Positions 13,707-21,769 of a stretch of DNA of 22,485 nucleotides are shown in pieces. The stretch is taken from the NCBI RefSeq assembly GCF_046707225.1, contig NZ_JBJKOP010000055.1:1-22485 (forward strand), in the 5' to 3' direction. Made by a program: the position numbers and the translations under genes. The stretch comes from Caproicibacter sp046707225. GTDB taxonomy: Bacteria > Bacillota > Clostridia > Oscillospirales > Acutalibacteraceae. Numbering within the stretch: the stretch's first letter is position 1; every line of letters starts with the position of its first letter. The notes below the pieces were generated by a model. That model had not been told where the DNA came from, searched no databases, and worked only from the letters and a program-made list of their open reading frames with translations.

Positions 13707-15109
13707 CTTTTTTCTGTCTCCTTTTTTATGGCGGCTTCCTCGTAAAGGCCGACGTAAATTTTATGTTCCTCGGCAATCCCCGGTACTTTTTCATTTTTTC
13801 CGGGGGAAAAGAGATGTTCCATCGCCTGCCGGATTGCCTCCGCCAGTCTTTCCTGATTTCCGCAGGGGAACAGATATCCGTTCACCCCATCCCTGACTCT
13901 TTCCCGCATGGCTCCCGCATCGGAAGCAATTACCATCGCGCCAGAAGCCATGGCTTCGCTCAACACCATATTATAAGTTTCTTCCCAGAGGGAAGGGATG
14001 ATCACACAGTCGCCTGAACGGTACACGGAATCAATCTCGTCGTGGGAGACGGCACCGCAGAATGAAATCCTTCTGTCACCGCGGGCTATGCGTTTCAGCT
14101 TCGCCTGATAAAGTGGGCTCCCACTTCCGTAAATCTTCAGTCTGATATCTCCTGAAACTTGCCGAAACGCCCGTATTAACAGGTGCACGCCTTTTGCAGC
14201 GGACAGTTTTCCAAGATATAGAAATGTTTTTACAGTCTCTCTCGGAATGGCACTGATTTTTCCGGAAATACCGTGCGGAATAACAAATACAGAAACACCG
14301 GGGAAATTTGTTTCGATCCGTTCGGCAACAAAGCCGCTGGGCGCTGAAAGAAACGCGGCGCGGGTCAGCAGCTCCAGTGCGGTCCGGAACCGTTTCCCGG
14401 GATCCGGGACCATCTTCGTGCTGCAAATTTCCCCACATTTGACACCCAAATGGCAATTTGTGCAAAAATTCCCCTTTTTATCTATCATTGTAGCATAATG
14501 ACACAGTATTTGGAAGTCTGTCAATGTAATGCCATAGGGAATTTTCATCTGCTGACAAATTGTAAGAAAAGAGGCCGTCCAGCTGGGATAAGCGCAGTGG
14601 ACAAAATCCGGTGAAAGAGACCGGAACCATTGCTTTGCGAACGCGGTCAGATCGGGATCGGCCGAATGAATGTCCTGGAGGATCCCCTCTGGTGCATGCA
14701 GATGCCGGTAACGAATGACCCGGAGCCCCTGAAATTCGTCTTCCCGGAACAGAATATTGCCAAAATGCTGGGGGAATTCCCTTCTGCTTTCGGCACAGTA
14801 GGTAAAAATGACAACCCGGTTCTCCGGAGGTTGGCTTTTGGCTATATTGAGTACAAATTGTTCCGTTCCACCCTGCGATTCCGGGAAGAAGCGGTGAACA
14901 AGATAAACAATCGTCCTGTTGACAAAAGGTTTTCCGCTTTCGGCGTCAGGTTCCCTGGAACCTGAAACCCGGTCGCTGGGAGCGGCAAGATTGGTTCCAC
15001 GGTAGCGAAACCGATCCGATACCACTTTTTCGTAGGCCTGATAACCGCAGTTTTTGAGGCCGAAGGTGTCGACCTGACCCCAAAATCCGCCGCTCCTTAT
15101 CCTTATCAT
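13703..15109 (-). CDS. Glycosyltransferase family 4
   Basis: A GT-B glycosyltransferase of 468 residues. The core starts at about residue 65 (TIVYLVHRFFPESQGGTEQF, the GT4 glycine-rich acceptor-side loop). In the middle is a Cys-rich insert (CHYATMIDKKGNFCTNCHLG, then CGEIC), seen in some GT4 enzymes and possibly metal-binding. The C-terminal domain has FLYLGKLSAAKGVHLLIRA and the donor-site motif PSLWEETYNMVLSEAMASGA with its two Glu residues. ATG 15109 is chosen, with AGGAG 10 bp upstream; the frame opens at TTG 15130, overlapping the GT2 stop. The first 60 or so residues (GQVDTFGLKNCGYQAYEKVV and following) are not part of the GT4 core and have no obvious function. The donor sugar is unknown. 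Confidence 0.85.
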   Translation of the reverse strand: MIRIRSGGFWGQVDTFGLKNCGYQAYEKVVSDRFRYRGTNLAAPSDRVSGSREPDAESGKPFVNRTIVYLVHRFFPESQGGTEQFVLNIAKSQPPENRVVIFTYCAESRREFPQHFGNILFREDEFQGLRVIRYRHLHAPEGILQDIHSADPDLTAFAKQWFRSLSPDFVHCAYPSWTASFLTICQQMKIPYGITLTDFQILCHYATMIDKKGNFCTNCHLGVKCGEICSTKMVPDPGKRFRTALELLTRAAFLSAPSGFVAERIETNFPGVSVFVIPHGISGKISAIPRETVKTFLYLGKLSAAKGVHLLIRAFRQVSGDIRLKIYGSGSPLYQAKLKRIARGDRRISFCGAVSHDEIDSVYRSGDCVIIPSLWEETYNMVLSEAMASGAMVIASDAGAMRERVRDGVNGYLFPCGNQERLAEAIRQAMEHLFSPGKNEKVPGIAEEHKIYVGLYEEAAIKKETEKR

Positions 15110-15122
15110 AGCTCCAACGCTC

Positions 15123-16202
15123 CTAATCAAATAAATGAAACTGCAATTTCCTCTTTTTCAGGTAAATGATTCTGCTGGAAACAAACATAAAAAAAGCGGC
15201 GGCAGAATCCAGAGACACCAGACAGAGGGAAAAGATTACCCTCTGCGTCCAGTAAAATCGGATTGACATAGCGCCGTCTCTGTAAAGCTCACTCAGCTCT
15301 GCCGTTGTCGCAATTTTTCGGCAAAAATCCTCAAAGAAAGGGCTTCTCCGCATAGCAGCAATCTGCGCTGCGAAAAATGGATATCCTGCTTTCACACAGT
15401 GCGAGGAAAACATAAAGCCGGTGAACATGTTGGCAAACGCATAATACGGTAATAAATAAGAGCGCTGGTCACTGTCTGGCGCAACAGGCATTTCCAGATA
15501 CCGCTCAAGCAGATGGACGGAGTCGTCCGAATAGCGGGACATGTGCTCGTGCATCAAGGAACTTTTCCGCTGGACATAATGGTACAGGCTGCGGCCGACA
15601 ATACAGGTCGTTCCCACAAAAGGAAGAATCCTCATATTGAACAGGAGATCTTCTCCGTTTTCAATTTCAAACCGGATGCCGTTTTGTATCACCAGATCCC
15701 GTCGGTAGATTTTATTCCAGAGGTTCGGATTGCCCGCAAAGTAAGTCAGGTAAAATTCGCTTATTCCGATAGTGCGGACCTGGATGGTTTCATCTTTCAT
15801 GCCGATCGTGTTTTCCTGCTCGTGATCCGTATAAGTCGTGAAATAATCGCAAACTGCCACATCGGCCCCGGTGCTTTCAGCCCTATGGTACAGTGTTTCA
15901 AACATCTCGGCAGCTACGAAATCGTCCGCATCCACAAAGCCGATGTAGGAGCCCACTGACTGCTCCATGCCAAGGTTCCGCGCATCAGGCAGTCGGATGC
16001 CATCCATGCAGAGTAATACGATTCTGCTGTCCAGAGCCGCAAATTTCTTTGCGATCTCCAGACTGCCGTCGGTGGAGTCGTGGTGGACGACAACGATTTC
16101 GATTTCCTTCAGTGTTTGCGCGAGAAGAGAAGAAAGACACCGATCCAGATATTTTTCACAGTTATATACCGGCACAATGATACTGACAAACGGTTGTCCC
16201 AT
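15123..16202 (-). CDS. Glycosyltransferase family 2 with altered nucleotide-binding motif
   Basis: A 359-residue GT-A enzyme. VSIIVPVYNCEKYLDRCLSS opens the domain, NLGMEQSVGSYIGFVDADDF carries the DxD metal motif, and LWNKIYRRDLV and ENGEDLLFNM follow, as in LPS/teichoic acid GT2 enzymes. The usual VDDGSTDGS segment reads VHHDSTDGS here, so an Asp that normally contacts the nucleotide base is replaced by His; the effect is unclear. The C-terminus has a hydrophobic helix (about VIFSLCLVSLDSAAAFFMFV) and a basic tail, suggesting membrane contact. The start ATG 16202 follows GAGGAG. The stop lies close to the GT4 start, so the two transferases are probably made together. Confidence 0.85.
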   Translation of the reverse strand: MGQPFVSIIVPVYNCEKYLDRCLSSLLAQTLKEIEIVVVHHDSTDGSLEIAKKFAALDSRIVLLCMDGIRLPDARNLGMEQSVGSYIGFVDADDFVAAEMFETLYHRAESTGADVAVCDYFTTYTDHEQENTIGMKDETIQVRTIGISEFYLTYFAGNPNLWNKIYRRDLVIQNGIRFEIENGEDLLFNMRILPFVGTTCIVGRSLYHYVQRKSSLMHEHMSRYSDDSVHLLERYLEMPVAPDSDQRSYLLPYYAFANMFTGFMFSSHCVKAGYPFFAAQIAAMRRSPFFEDFCRKIATTAELSELYRDGAMSIRFYWTQRVIFSLCLVSLDSAAAFFMFVSSRIIYLKKRKLQFHLFD

Positions 16203-16231
16203 AAAGCTCTCCTCTTTTGCTTTATTTCCTC

Positions 16232-17785
16232 TTATTTGTTGAATTTGTAGACCCGGTAAGCGTTGCTTTCTTTTTTGTCCGTGGCAGGTTTGACAAATTC
16301 AAAAAGGACTTGATTGGTTTTAAAATCAATTTCAGAAAACAGTGGAAGAGCGGTTTTTCGTTCCCCCCAGCAAACCGTGTAAGTCCCGTCTCCGATTTCC
16401 TGCGCCCCTCCCATTGAGGAACTGACAGCGCCATCAACCGAATAGGATTGGCAGCTGACAACTCTTTTTCCGTTTTCATCGAGCCGGAACGTATAGACTG
16501 CCGTTCCAACTGCTTTTGGCTTACCGTGCGGATCTCCGCCGCTGAAAACGGTAAGACTGCCATCGTCGCCTACGCGCACGTCGTTCGGATTGGAAAACTT
16601 TTGTGCCGAAGTCAAGCCAAACTGATCGTTTTTGCCGCCGAGAACCCACAGGGTTGCTCCGGTTTTACGGTCAATTTTTACAACGGCGTCCGCATTCTGA
16701 AACGAGCAGATGAGATTCCCGTCCGCCGGGTCAACCGCTAAACTGGTAAAGTGCAGGTAATCCGCCCAGTAATTATTCTTGTTTGTGTAATCGTAATTTC
16801 TCACGCTCATGCCGTAGAGTTCGGGATGCTCCGTGCTGTCCCACTGAAAGAGCACCTTTCCGTTCTGAACTTCCTGAATCACCGCGGCAACAACGCGTGC
16901 GCCGAATTTGCTGTGCGTAACGGAAGAGGGAATATTATCAACCCGCTTGCCGACATAGGAACTGAGCAGGTAGTGGTGGTCGCCCAGAATGGTGAATTGG
17001 TGGTTATCCAGAGGCTGACCCTCCGTTACACTGCCATTCGGCACCAGACTGAAAATCTTGTCGACCTCGTTATAGTTCTCGTCCATGACGACCGCCTTCA
17101 TGCAACCGTAATCGACGCCTGCCAGATCGGGATGATTTTCGCTTGTGCCCGCTTCCAGATAGCTGTACCACACCTTACCGTCGATTTCCGTCCGTTTGAA
17201 ATCGTTCCCGCCTGCGGAATTGAATTCCGGAAGAACGCTCTTAAAGAAAAGGATGTTACCGGCGGTATCCATTTTATAGATGTAATTGTCTGCATTAAAA
17301 TAGTAGACGCCCTTCTGCGGCCGATTGGAGACAACCTCTCCTCCCTCGTAGGAACCCGGAAGAGTGCGCACATATTCGTCACGGATGTCTCCTGTGTTGA
17401 CATCTTTCAGCTCAATTTTGATGCTTTGGCTTTTCAACAACTTTTCAAGCCGAAAACTGACTGTCCCGTTCGGCTGGATCGGCTTCCCGTTTACGGTTAT
17501 ATCATAGCCGGAAAAGTTGCCGACGGAAACCTTCGTATCCTGTTCCGTTGTGAGCATGGGGGTTTCATACCAAATGTGATTCTGATAAAGATCCATCGAC
17601 TGTGGGTAGCCGTTGATCGTAAACTGAACCCATTGCGTCGTATCCACTTTGGGTTTGTTCTTTAGAAAATGTTGGTCATTCGTTTCCATCTTATTTGCAA
17701 TAATCGGGATGGAAACCACAACGATAAGAAGAAACAGCAAAACAGGCCATCTTTTTTTAATAAAAGCAAGAGGTTCCTTTGGCAT
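16232..17785 (-). CDS. Membrane-anchored arylsulfotransferase (ASST)-like protein
   Basis: A 517-residue protein with a single N-terminal membrane segment (WPVLLFLLIVVVSIPIIA, about residues 13-30), so the rest lies outside the membrane. An N-terminal beta domain (YDITVNGKPIQPNGTVSFRL) precedes a beta-propeller of the arylsulfate sulfotransferase type: LDNHQFTILGDHHYLLSS, DYLHFTSLAVDPADGNLICS, then VVKIDRKTGATLWVLGGK and FSGGDPHGKPKAVG. ASST enzymes move sulfate between phenolic groups via a histidine; several candidate histidines are present, but I cannot assign the catalytic one. The start at ATG 17785 is preferred because AAAGGTGAT lies 5 bp upstream; GTG 17794 would overlap it. Its place inside a glycan export operon suggests it modifies the exported polymer or acts in export. 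No PAPS-type sulfotransferase is present nearby. Confidence 0.75.
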   Translation of the reverse strand: MPKEPLAFIKKRWPVLLFLLIVVVSIPIIANKMETNDQHFLKNKPKVDTTQWVQFTINGYPQSMDLYQNHIWYETPMLTTEQDTKVSVGNFSGYDITVNGKPIQPNGTVSFRLEKLLKSQSIKIELKDVNTGDIRDEYVRTLPGSYEGGEVVSNRPQKGVYYFNADNYIYKMDTAGNILFFKSVLPEFNSAGGNDFKRTEIDGKVWYSYLEAGTSENHPDLAGVDYGCMKAVVMDENYNEVDKIFSLVPNGSVTEGQPLDNHQFTILGDHHYLLSSYVGKRVDNIPSSVTHSKFGARVVAAVIQEVQNGKVLFQWDSTEHPELYGMSVRNYDYTNKNNYWADYLHFTSLAVDPADGNLICSFQNADAVVKIDRKTGATLWVLGGKNDQFGLTSAQKFSNPNDVRVGDDGSLTVFSGGDPHGKPKAVGTAVYTFRLDENGKRVVSCQSYSVDGAVSSSMGGAQEIGDGTYTVCWGERKTALPLFSEIDFKTNQVLFEFVKPATDKKESNAYRVYKFNK

Positions 17786-17835
17786 TTTTATCACCTTTAT
17801 ATTGTTTAAGCAGCAGACCGTCGGACGGAACCGGT

Positions 17836-19377
17836 CTAAATGCTTAGATATTTGCCGACAATGTATTCCGCTTCACCCATGTTGACAATATTTCCATGAT
17901 CCAGCCAGACGGCTTGATCGCACATTTCAATAATGTCACCCGCGGAGTGCGAAACGAACAGGACAGTTGCTCCGCGCTCGGTCAGTTCCCGCATTTTCCG
18001 GTGGCACTTTTTTTGAAACTCAAAATCTCCTACGGAAAGGATCTCATCAATGATCAGAATATCAGGTACATGTGCGGTTGCAATCGCAAACCCAAGTCGG
18101 GCGACCATGCCTGAGGAGTAGTTTTTTATGGCGACATTCTCAAAATCCCGCAGTTCAGCAAAATTGATGATTTCATCGTATTTTTCCTGCATCTGCTCAT
18201 GAGAGAATCCAAGAATTGCACCGTTGAGATAAATGTTTTCCTGCGCGGACAGATTGGCATCGAATCCCGCGCCGAGTTCAATCAGCGGGGCGATACTCCC
18301 ATTCACCTGCATCGTGCCCTTGGTTGGCTTCATGACTCCGGAAACCACTTTCAGCGTGGTGCTCTTTCCGGAACCGTTTAGACCGATCAGGCCGAGTTTT
18401 TCCCCTTTTTTTACAGTGAAGTTGATATCTTTTAGAGCCCAGAATTCCTGGAACATCAGCTTCCCCTGAATCAGCCGGATCACATATTCCTTGAGATTGT
18501 CGATTTTTTCGCTGCTCATATTGAACAGCATAGAGACATGCTCGGCCTTCACCGCAAGCTCTTCGGACGGAGCAGTTACCTGCGTGTAGTAGGTATTGAT
18601 ATAATGCGCCGTTTCCTTTGAATGGGCAATCGAATCGTCTTCCTTTTCCAAAGGAAGAAGCTCTTTGCTCTTTTCTTGCTGCAGCGCCCTGTACTCTGCC
18701 TTGTTTTCCCAGTAGCGCTCCCGCAGCGATTTATAATAGTAGGCGGTTAGCCCGCATTTTCGGGCAATGTCTACGTCAGAGGATGGATCATTCCCAATGT
18801 GCAGCCATTTTTCCGGTGAAATGTGTTCCGTTTCAGCAACATGGTGGTACAATTCCCCTGTGGCTTTGCTTTTCCCAATATCACTGGAGGAATAGACCTC
18901 AGCAAATCCGGCAAAGCCGTTTTTTTCAAGCAGATCTTTTAGAAAAAGAGAGGGAAGGCAGGTGTCGCACAGAATGAGAATCTTCTTGCCCGCCGAGAGG
19001 GCACTGGAGAAAATCTGAAGCATCAGGGGATTGGGACTGTGGTGCTTCGACTCCAAGGCAAGCTCCGCCTGCTTGATTTTTGCGCAGGAGATTTTTAGCT
19101 TTTCCTCGATTGCTTTATAAATTTCGTCCAGCGCAACGCCCCTGTTTTGATTTTTGATGCGCAGCTCGTTTTCCTCATTCTCACGAATATAATTGAAGCC
19201 GACGATACCGTGCAGTCGCTCCACATCCTCCTGTAAAATCTTAAAGAGATCGGAGTGCTGGAGCACGTCGCACAGCAAAAGAGTGTCAAATACATTAAAA
19301 GAAATCACGTCAAAACTGTCGATTTCCCGCTTTAATGTATCGAGCATATAATAATTTTTTAGTCTGTAATCCTTCAA
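17836..19377 (-). CDS. HAD-like domain fused to Wzt/TagH-type ABC exporter ATPase
   Basis: A 513-residue fusion. Residues about 10-235 form a HAD-like domain, but the usual nucleophile in SFDxFDTLL is Asn (ISFNVFDTLLL, codon AAT, residue 28); GNDPSSDVDIARKCG near the end keeps the distal acidic motif. Residues about 285-513 are an ABC ATPase for glycan export: Walker A GLNGSGKST, the Wzt/TagH-like ELGAGFDANLSAQENIYLNG, signature YSSGMVARLGFAIA, Walker B ILIIDEIL and H-loop VSHS. It has no C-terminal carbohydrate-binding domain, so export specificity might come from the HAD part. TTG 19377 is chosen as start, with GGAGGT 9 bp upstream; the frame runs open to 19485, which would overlap the permease. 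An ATG at 19347 is the alternative. Confidence 0.87.
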   Translation of the reverse strand: MKDYRLKNYYMLDTLKREIDSFDVISFNVFDTLLLCDVLQHSDLFKILQEDVERLHGIVGFNYIRENEENELRIKNQNRGVALDEIYKAIEEKLKISCAKIKQAELALESKHHSPNPLMLQIFSSALSAGKKILILCDTCLPSLFLKDLLEKNGFAGFAEVYSSSDIGKSKATGELYHHVAETEHISPEKWLHIGNDPSSDVDIARKCGLTAYYYKSLRERYWENKAEYRALQQEKSKELLPLEKEDDSIAHSKETAHYINTYYTQVTAPSEELAVKAEHVSMLFNMSSEKIDNLKEYVIRLIQGKLMFQEFWALKDINFTVKKGEKLGLIGLNGSGKSTTLKVVSGVMKPTKGTMQVNGSIAPLIELGAGFDANLSAQENIYLNGAILGFSHEQMQEKYDEIINFAELRDFENVAIKNYSSGMVARLGFAIATAHVPDILIIDEILSVGDFEFQKKCHRKMRELTERGATVLFVSHSAGDIIEMCDQAVWLDHGNIVNMGEAEYIVGKYLSI

Positions 19378-19400
19378 AAAAGTCGTACCTCCATCGCTCC

Positions 19401-20186
19401 CTAAATGTGCAGAATAAAGCGGTCCTGAAGTTTTGCAAATACAAATAGGCCAAAGATCATTGTCACGGTACCTATCGAAAAGCAAATCAGGTTGGTGTGT
19501 GGGCAGGGGAAGGTCCCGTCCAGAATAATCTGTCGGAAAAAAAAGACGTATTGATACATCGGATTGAAATGCATAATATTACGCAGCGCCGGTGGTACAA
19601 TGTCCACGGTGTAGAACAGCGGGGTTAAGTACATCCATGCCGTAATCACAACGCTGTACAGGTGCTGTGTGTCCCGAAAATAGACGTTGACCGCGCACAG
19701 AGTCAAGCCGAGGCCGAATGTAAACATGAACAGATAGCATAGCGGAATCCAGAGGGTAATCATCGTAAGGTGAAACGGAGCTTGAGTAATCAGCATGACT
19801 ATCACAAGAGAAATAACCGAAAACCCGAAGTTGACCAGACAAGAGACTACATTGGAAAGCGGAAACAGATATTTCGGGATATAAACTTTTTTGATCAGCG
19901 ACGAATTGGCCACAATGGAGTTCATGCCCTGTGTGGAAGCATCCGCGTTGAAGTTAAAAACGATGTTGCCGATAAGAACATAAACCGGATAATTCTGAAT
20001 GTTGGTCTGGAAGAGGTTGGAGAATACGGTCACCAACACGACCATCATCAGCAAAGGATTGAGCACAGTCCAAATCAATCCCAGAAAAGATTTGCGGTAA
20101 CGGACTTTGATATCTCGGACTACCAGTTCCTTCAGCAGAGTCTGATATTTAAAAAAGCCGTATAGCCTTCGTCTGAATTTCGTCAA
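19401..20186 (-). CDS. ABC-2 type polysaccharide/teichoic acid exporter permease (Wzm/TagG-like)
   Basis: An integral membrane protein of 261 residues. It begins with the family signature KELVVRDIKVRYRKSFLGLIWTVLNPLL, and its membrane segments include LMMVVLVTVFSNLF, NVVSCLVNFGFSVISLVIVML, LWIPLCYLFMFTFGLGLTL and ICFSIGTVTMIFGLFVFA, consistent with six helices. YFRDTQHLYSVVITAWMYLTPLFY is the conserved ABC-2 region, and MYQYVFFFRQIILDG matches the last extracellular loop of Wzm. It pairs with the ATPase 23 bp downstream to export an undecaprenyl-linked glycan or teichoic acid. The start is set at TTG 20186 with AAGGAG 10 bp upstream; the frame also permits TTG 20210. It is the first gene of the long leftward operon. 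Confidence 0.88.
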   Translation of the reverse strand: MTKFRRRLYGFFKYQTLLKELVVRDIKVRYRKSFLGLIWTVLNPLLMMVVLVTVFSNLFQTNIQNYPVYVLIGNIVFNFNADASTQGMNSIVANSSLIKKVYIPKYLFPLSNVVSCLVNFGFSVISLVIVMLITQAPFHLTMITLWIPLCYLFMFTFGLGLTLCAVNVYFRDTQHLYSVVITAWMYLTPLFYTVDIVPPALRNIMHFNPMYQYVFFFRQIILDGTFPCPHTNLICFSIGTVTMIFGLFVFAKLQDRFILHI

Positions 20187-20215
20187 TCTGAGAACGCTCC
20201 TTATCAGCAAAATAA

Positions 20216-20244
20216 AGAATATCGAAATGAATTAGAGTGGCCAA
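20216..20244 (-). promoter_or_regulatory. Candidate promoter of the main glycan operon
   Basis: On the minus strand TTGGCC (20239-20244) and TATTCT (20216-20221) are 17 bp apart, each matching four of six consensus positions. Transcription would start just before the permease gene. The match is moderate, and read-through from the upstream glycosyltransferase is also possible. Confidence 0.35.
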
Positions 20245-20287
20245 GGGGTTCACCTTTTGAGCTTAAAATCAACTTTGAGGGCTTGTC

Positions 20288-20321
20288 CCGATTGCAGGAA
20301 AACGGCGGGACGAGCAATCGG
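20288..20321. other. Competing inverted repeats between first glycosyltransferase and exporter genes
   Basis: CCGATTGC (20288-20295) pairs perfectly with GCAATCGG (20314-20321). The overlapping GTCCCG (20285-20290) can instead pair with CGGGAC (20306-20311). The two stems exclude each other. There is no T run on the leftward strand, so neither is a standard terminator; a TTTT follows on the rightward strand. Confidence 0.35.
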
Positions 20322-20324
20322 TTT

Positions 20325-21437
20325 TCAACAGCTCTCAAACTCCTGATAACAATTCATGATCTGTGAAAAAGCCGTGTGAATATCATATCTTTTAACTTTT
20401 AAAAGGCCATTTTCTTGAGTGAGAGCATATAAGGTACGTTTTTTTGCGATGGTATTCATATGGTCTTGCAACTTTTTGGTGCCACTATACAGCAAACCAG
20501 ATTTCCCATCGCATAATAAATCATGGTGTCCTTTAATATCACTTGCAATCACAGGCAATCCGCATGCCATAGCTTCCATGATATTGAAAGGGAGCCCCTC
20601 ACATAGACTTGTCGAAACGCAGGTATCACATCCTGCGTAAAGACTTCGAATGTCGTTAACATAGCCCAAAAACGTAATTTGTTCTGCAACACCGAGTGTC
20701 TGTGCGAGTTCTTTACATTCTTCAAGCAAAGCCCCTTCACCAGCAAGAAACAGTTTTAAATGCGGTTTTGATTTACAAGTTTCTGCAAATGCGCGAATAA
20801 GAAAAGATTGATTTTTGCGCTTGGAAAACTCTGCAGCATAAACATATGCAAAATCTTCATCAGCAAGATTCAGCTTTTTTCGCGCTGCTAGACGTTCCTC
20901 AGGAGAAATAGGGGGATATTTGCTTAGATCAATTCCCATTCCATTAATGAAATAAAGTTTGTTTTTATATAGCTTGTGCTTTTTTGCAATTTCATAATCT
21001 TCATGGTTCATTACCATTAAGACATTCGTAATTGGTGCGCATATTTTTTCAGGCAGAAGATAAAACCACTTTTTGAATCCATCGTTCTCATTGAACAAAT
21101 ATCCGTGAACAGTACAAAATACTTTTGGCTTTTTCAATAACAATAAAACTGCTATACGAACAATTGCACTCGCAAGAGTAGTATGGGTACTGATTATATC
21201 GAAACTTTGCTTTTTCATCAGTTGCCTGGCTGCAAAAATTGCCTTTATATTCTCGAAACTCGTGAACTTTTTTTGAATTGGCAACGCAACGACAAAATCA
21301 GCATAGGGAATAGGTTTCTGTTCATTGGCTGCAACCCAAACTTCATAGCCCTTATCTTGGAATGCTTTTAAATAAGGTAAGTGAAAATTCAAAATGTGAG
21401 AAACAGTGGAAGCACAGAACAATATCTTTTTACTCAT
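20325..21437 (-). CDS. Glycosyltransferase family 4 (EpsD-like)
   Basis: A 370-residue GT-B enzyme. KKILFCASTVSHILNFHLPY and THTTLASAIVRIAVLL are typical of EpsD/CapM-like transferases acting early in extracellular glycan synthesis; FCTVHGYLFNE resembles the GT4 acceptor loop, VYAAEFSKRKNQSFLIRAFA begins the donor domain and STSLCEGLPFNIMEAMACGL carries the donor-binding Glu pair. It could add the first or second sugar to the lipid carrier; the substrate is unknown. The start ATG 21437 has GAAGGAA just upstream and lies about 85 bp after a strong promoter (21528-21556). A 138-bp gap with inverted repeats separates it from the exporter genes, and it is visibly more AT-rich than they are, so it may have joined the cluster separately. 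Confidence 0.87.
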   Translation of the reverse strand: MSKKILFCASTVSHILNFHLPYLKAFQDKGYEVWVAANEQKPIPYADFVVALPIQKKFTSFENIKAIFAARQLMKKQSFDIISTHTTLASAIVRIAVLLLLKKPKVFCTVHGYLFNENDGFKKWFYLLPEKICAPITNVLMVMNHEDYEIAKKHKLYKNKLYFINGMGIDLSKYPPISPEERLAARKKLNLADEDFAYVYAAEFSKRKNQSFLIRAFAETCKSKPHLKLFLAGEGALLEECKELAQTLGVAEQITFLGYVNDIRSLYAGCDTCVSTSLCEGLPFNIMEAMACGLPVIASDIKGHHDLLCDGKSGLLYSGTKKLQDHMNTIAKKRTLYALTQENGLLKVKRYDIHTAFSQIMNCYQEFESC

Positions 21438-21527
21438 TAAATTCCTTCGCTTCTATTTAAAAATAATGGTAAAAAAACAAAAACAACTATGCATAATTAG
21501 CCATAATAATGTAATTATATTTTCTTA

Positions 21528-21556
21528 ATTATAGAATATCTGTCGCTTAATGGCAA
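21528..21556 (-). promoter_or_regulatory. Strong sigma-A promoter of the glycan cluster
   Basis: On the minus strand TTGCCA (21551-21556, five of six) and TATAAT (21528-21533, six of six) are exactly 17 bp apart. Transcription would start near 21521, leaving a leader of about 85 nt, AT-rich, before ATG 21437. Confidence 0.75.
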
Positions 21557-21638
21557 GTATTAATGTGTATTTTCCAGAATCTTGTATGAGCAAGATGCTT
21601 TGTATAGGGAGTGTATTTAAGAAAGCGACTTATCCCTT

Positions 21639-21658
21639 GGGGTTTATTTGGGGTTTAT
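21639..21658. repeat. Arm-type direct repeat, left of the att core
   Basis: A 20-bp sequence (GGGGTTTATTTGGGG and five more bases) found again at 21866-21885 in the same orientation with 18 of 20 bases identical. Direct repeats flanking a core are typical of the arm sites bound by the N-terminal domain of tyrosine integrases. Confidence 0.65.
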
Positions 21659-21669
21659 CCCTACCAAAA

Positions 21670-21693
21670 CCGGCATTTCCGTACGAATGCCGG
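21670..21693. other. Perfect hairpin in the attachment region
   Basis: CCGGCATT (21670-21677) and AATGCCGG (21686-21693) form an 8-bp stem with an 8-nt loop. There is no T run, so it is not clearly a terminator. Confidence 0.45.
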
Positions 21694-21703
21694 CAAAACT
21701 GAG

Positions 21704-21746
21704 AAAGCCAACAAACCGCGTAACACCGCCGTTTGTTGGCTTTTGC
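21704..21746. terminator. Long perfect hairpin, possible bidirectional terminator
   Basis: AAAGCCAACAAAC (21704-21716) pairs perfectly with GTTTGTTGGCTTT (21731-21743) around a 14-nt loop; TTTT (21741-21744) follows on the plus strand and TTTCTC on the minus strand. No gene in the window clearly needs it, so its transcript is unknown. Confidence 0.5.
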
Positions 21747-21769
21747 TGCAATGTGCGAAAAGTGAATTT

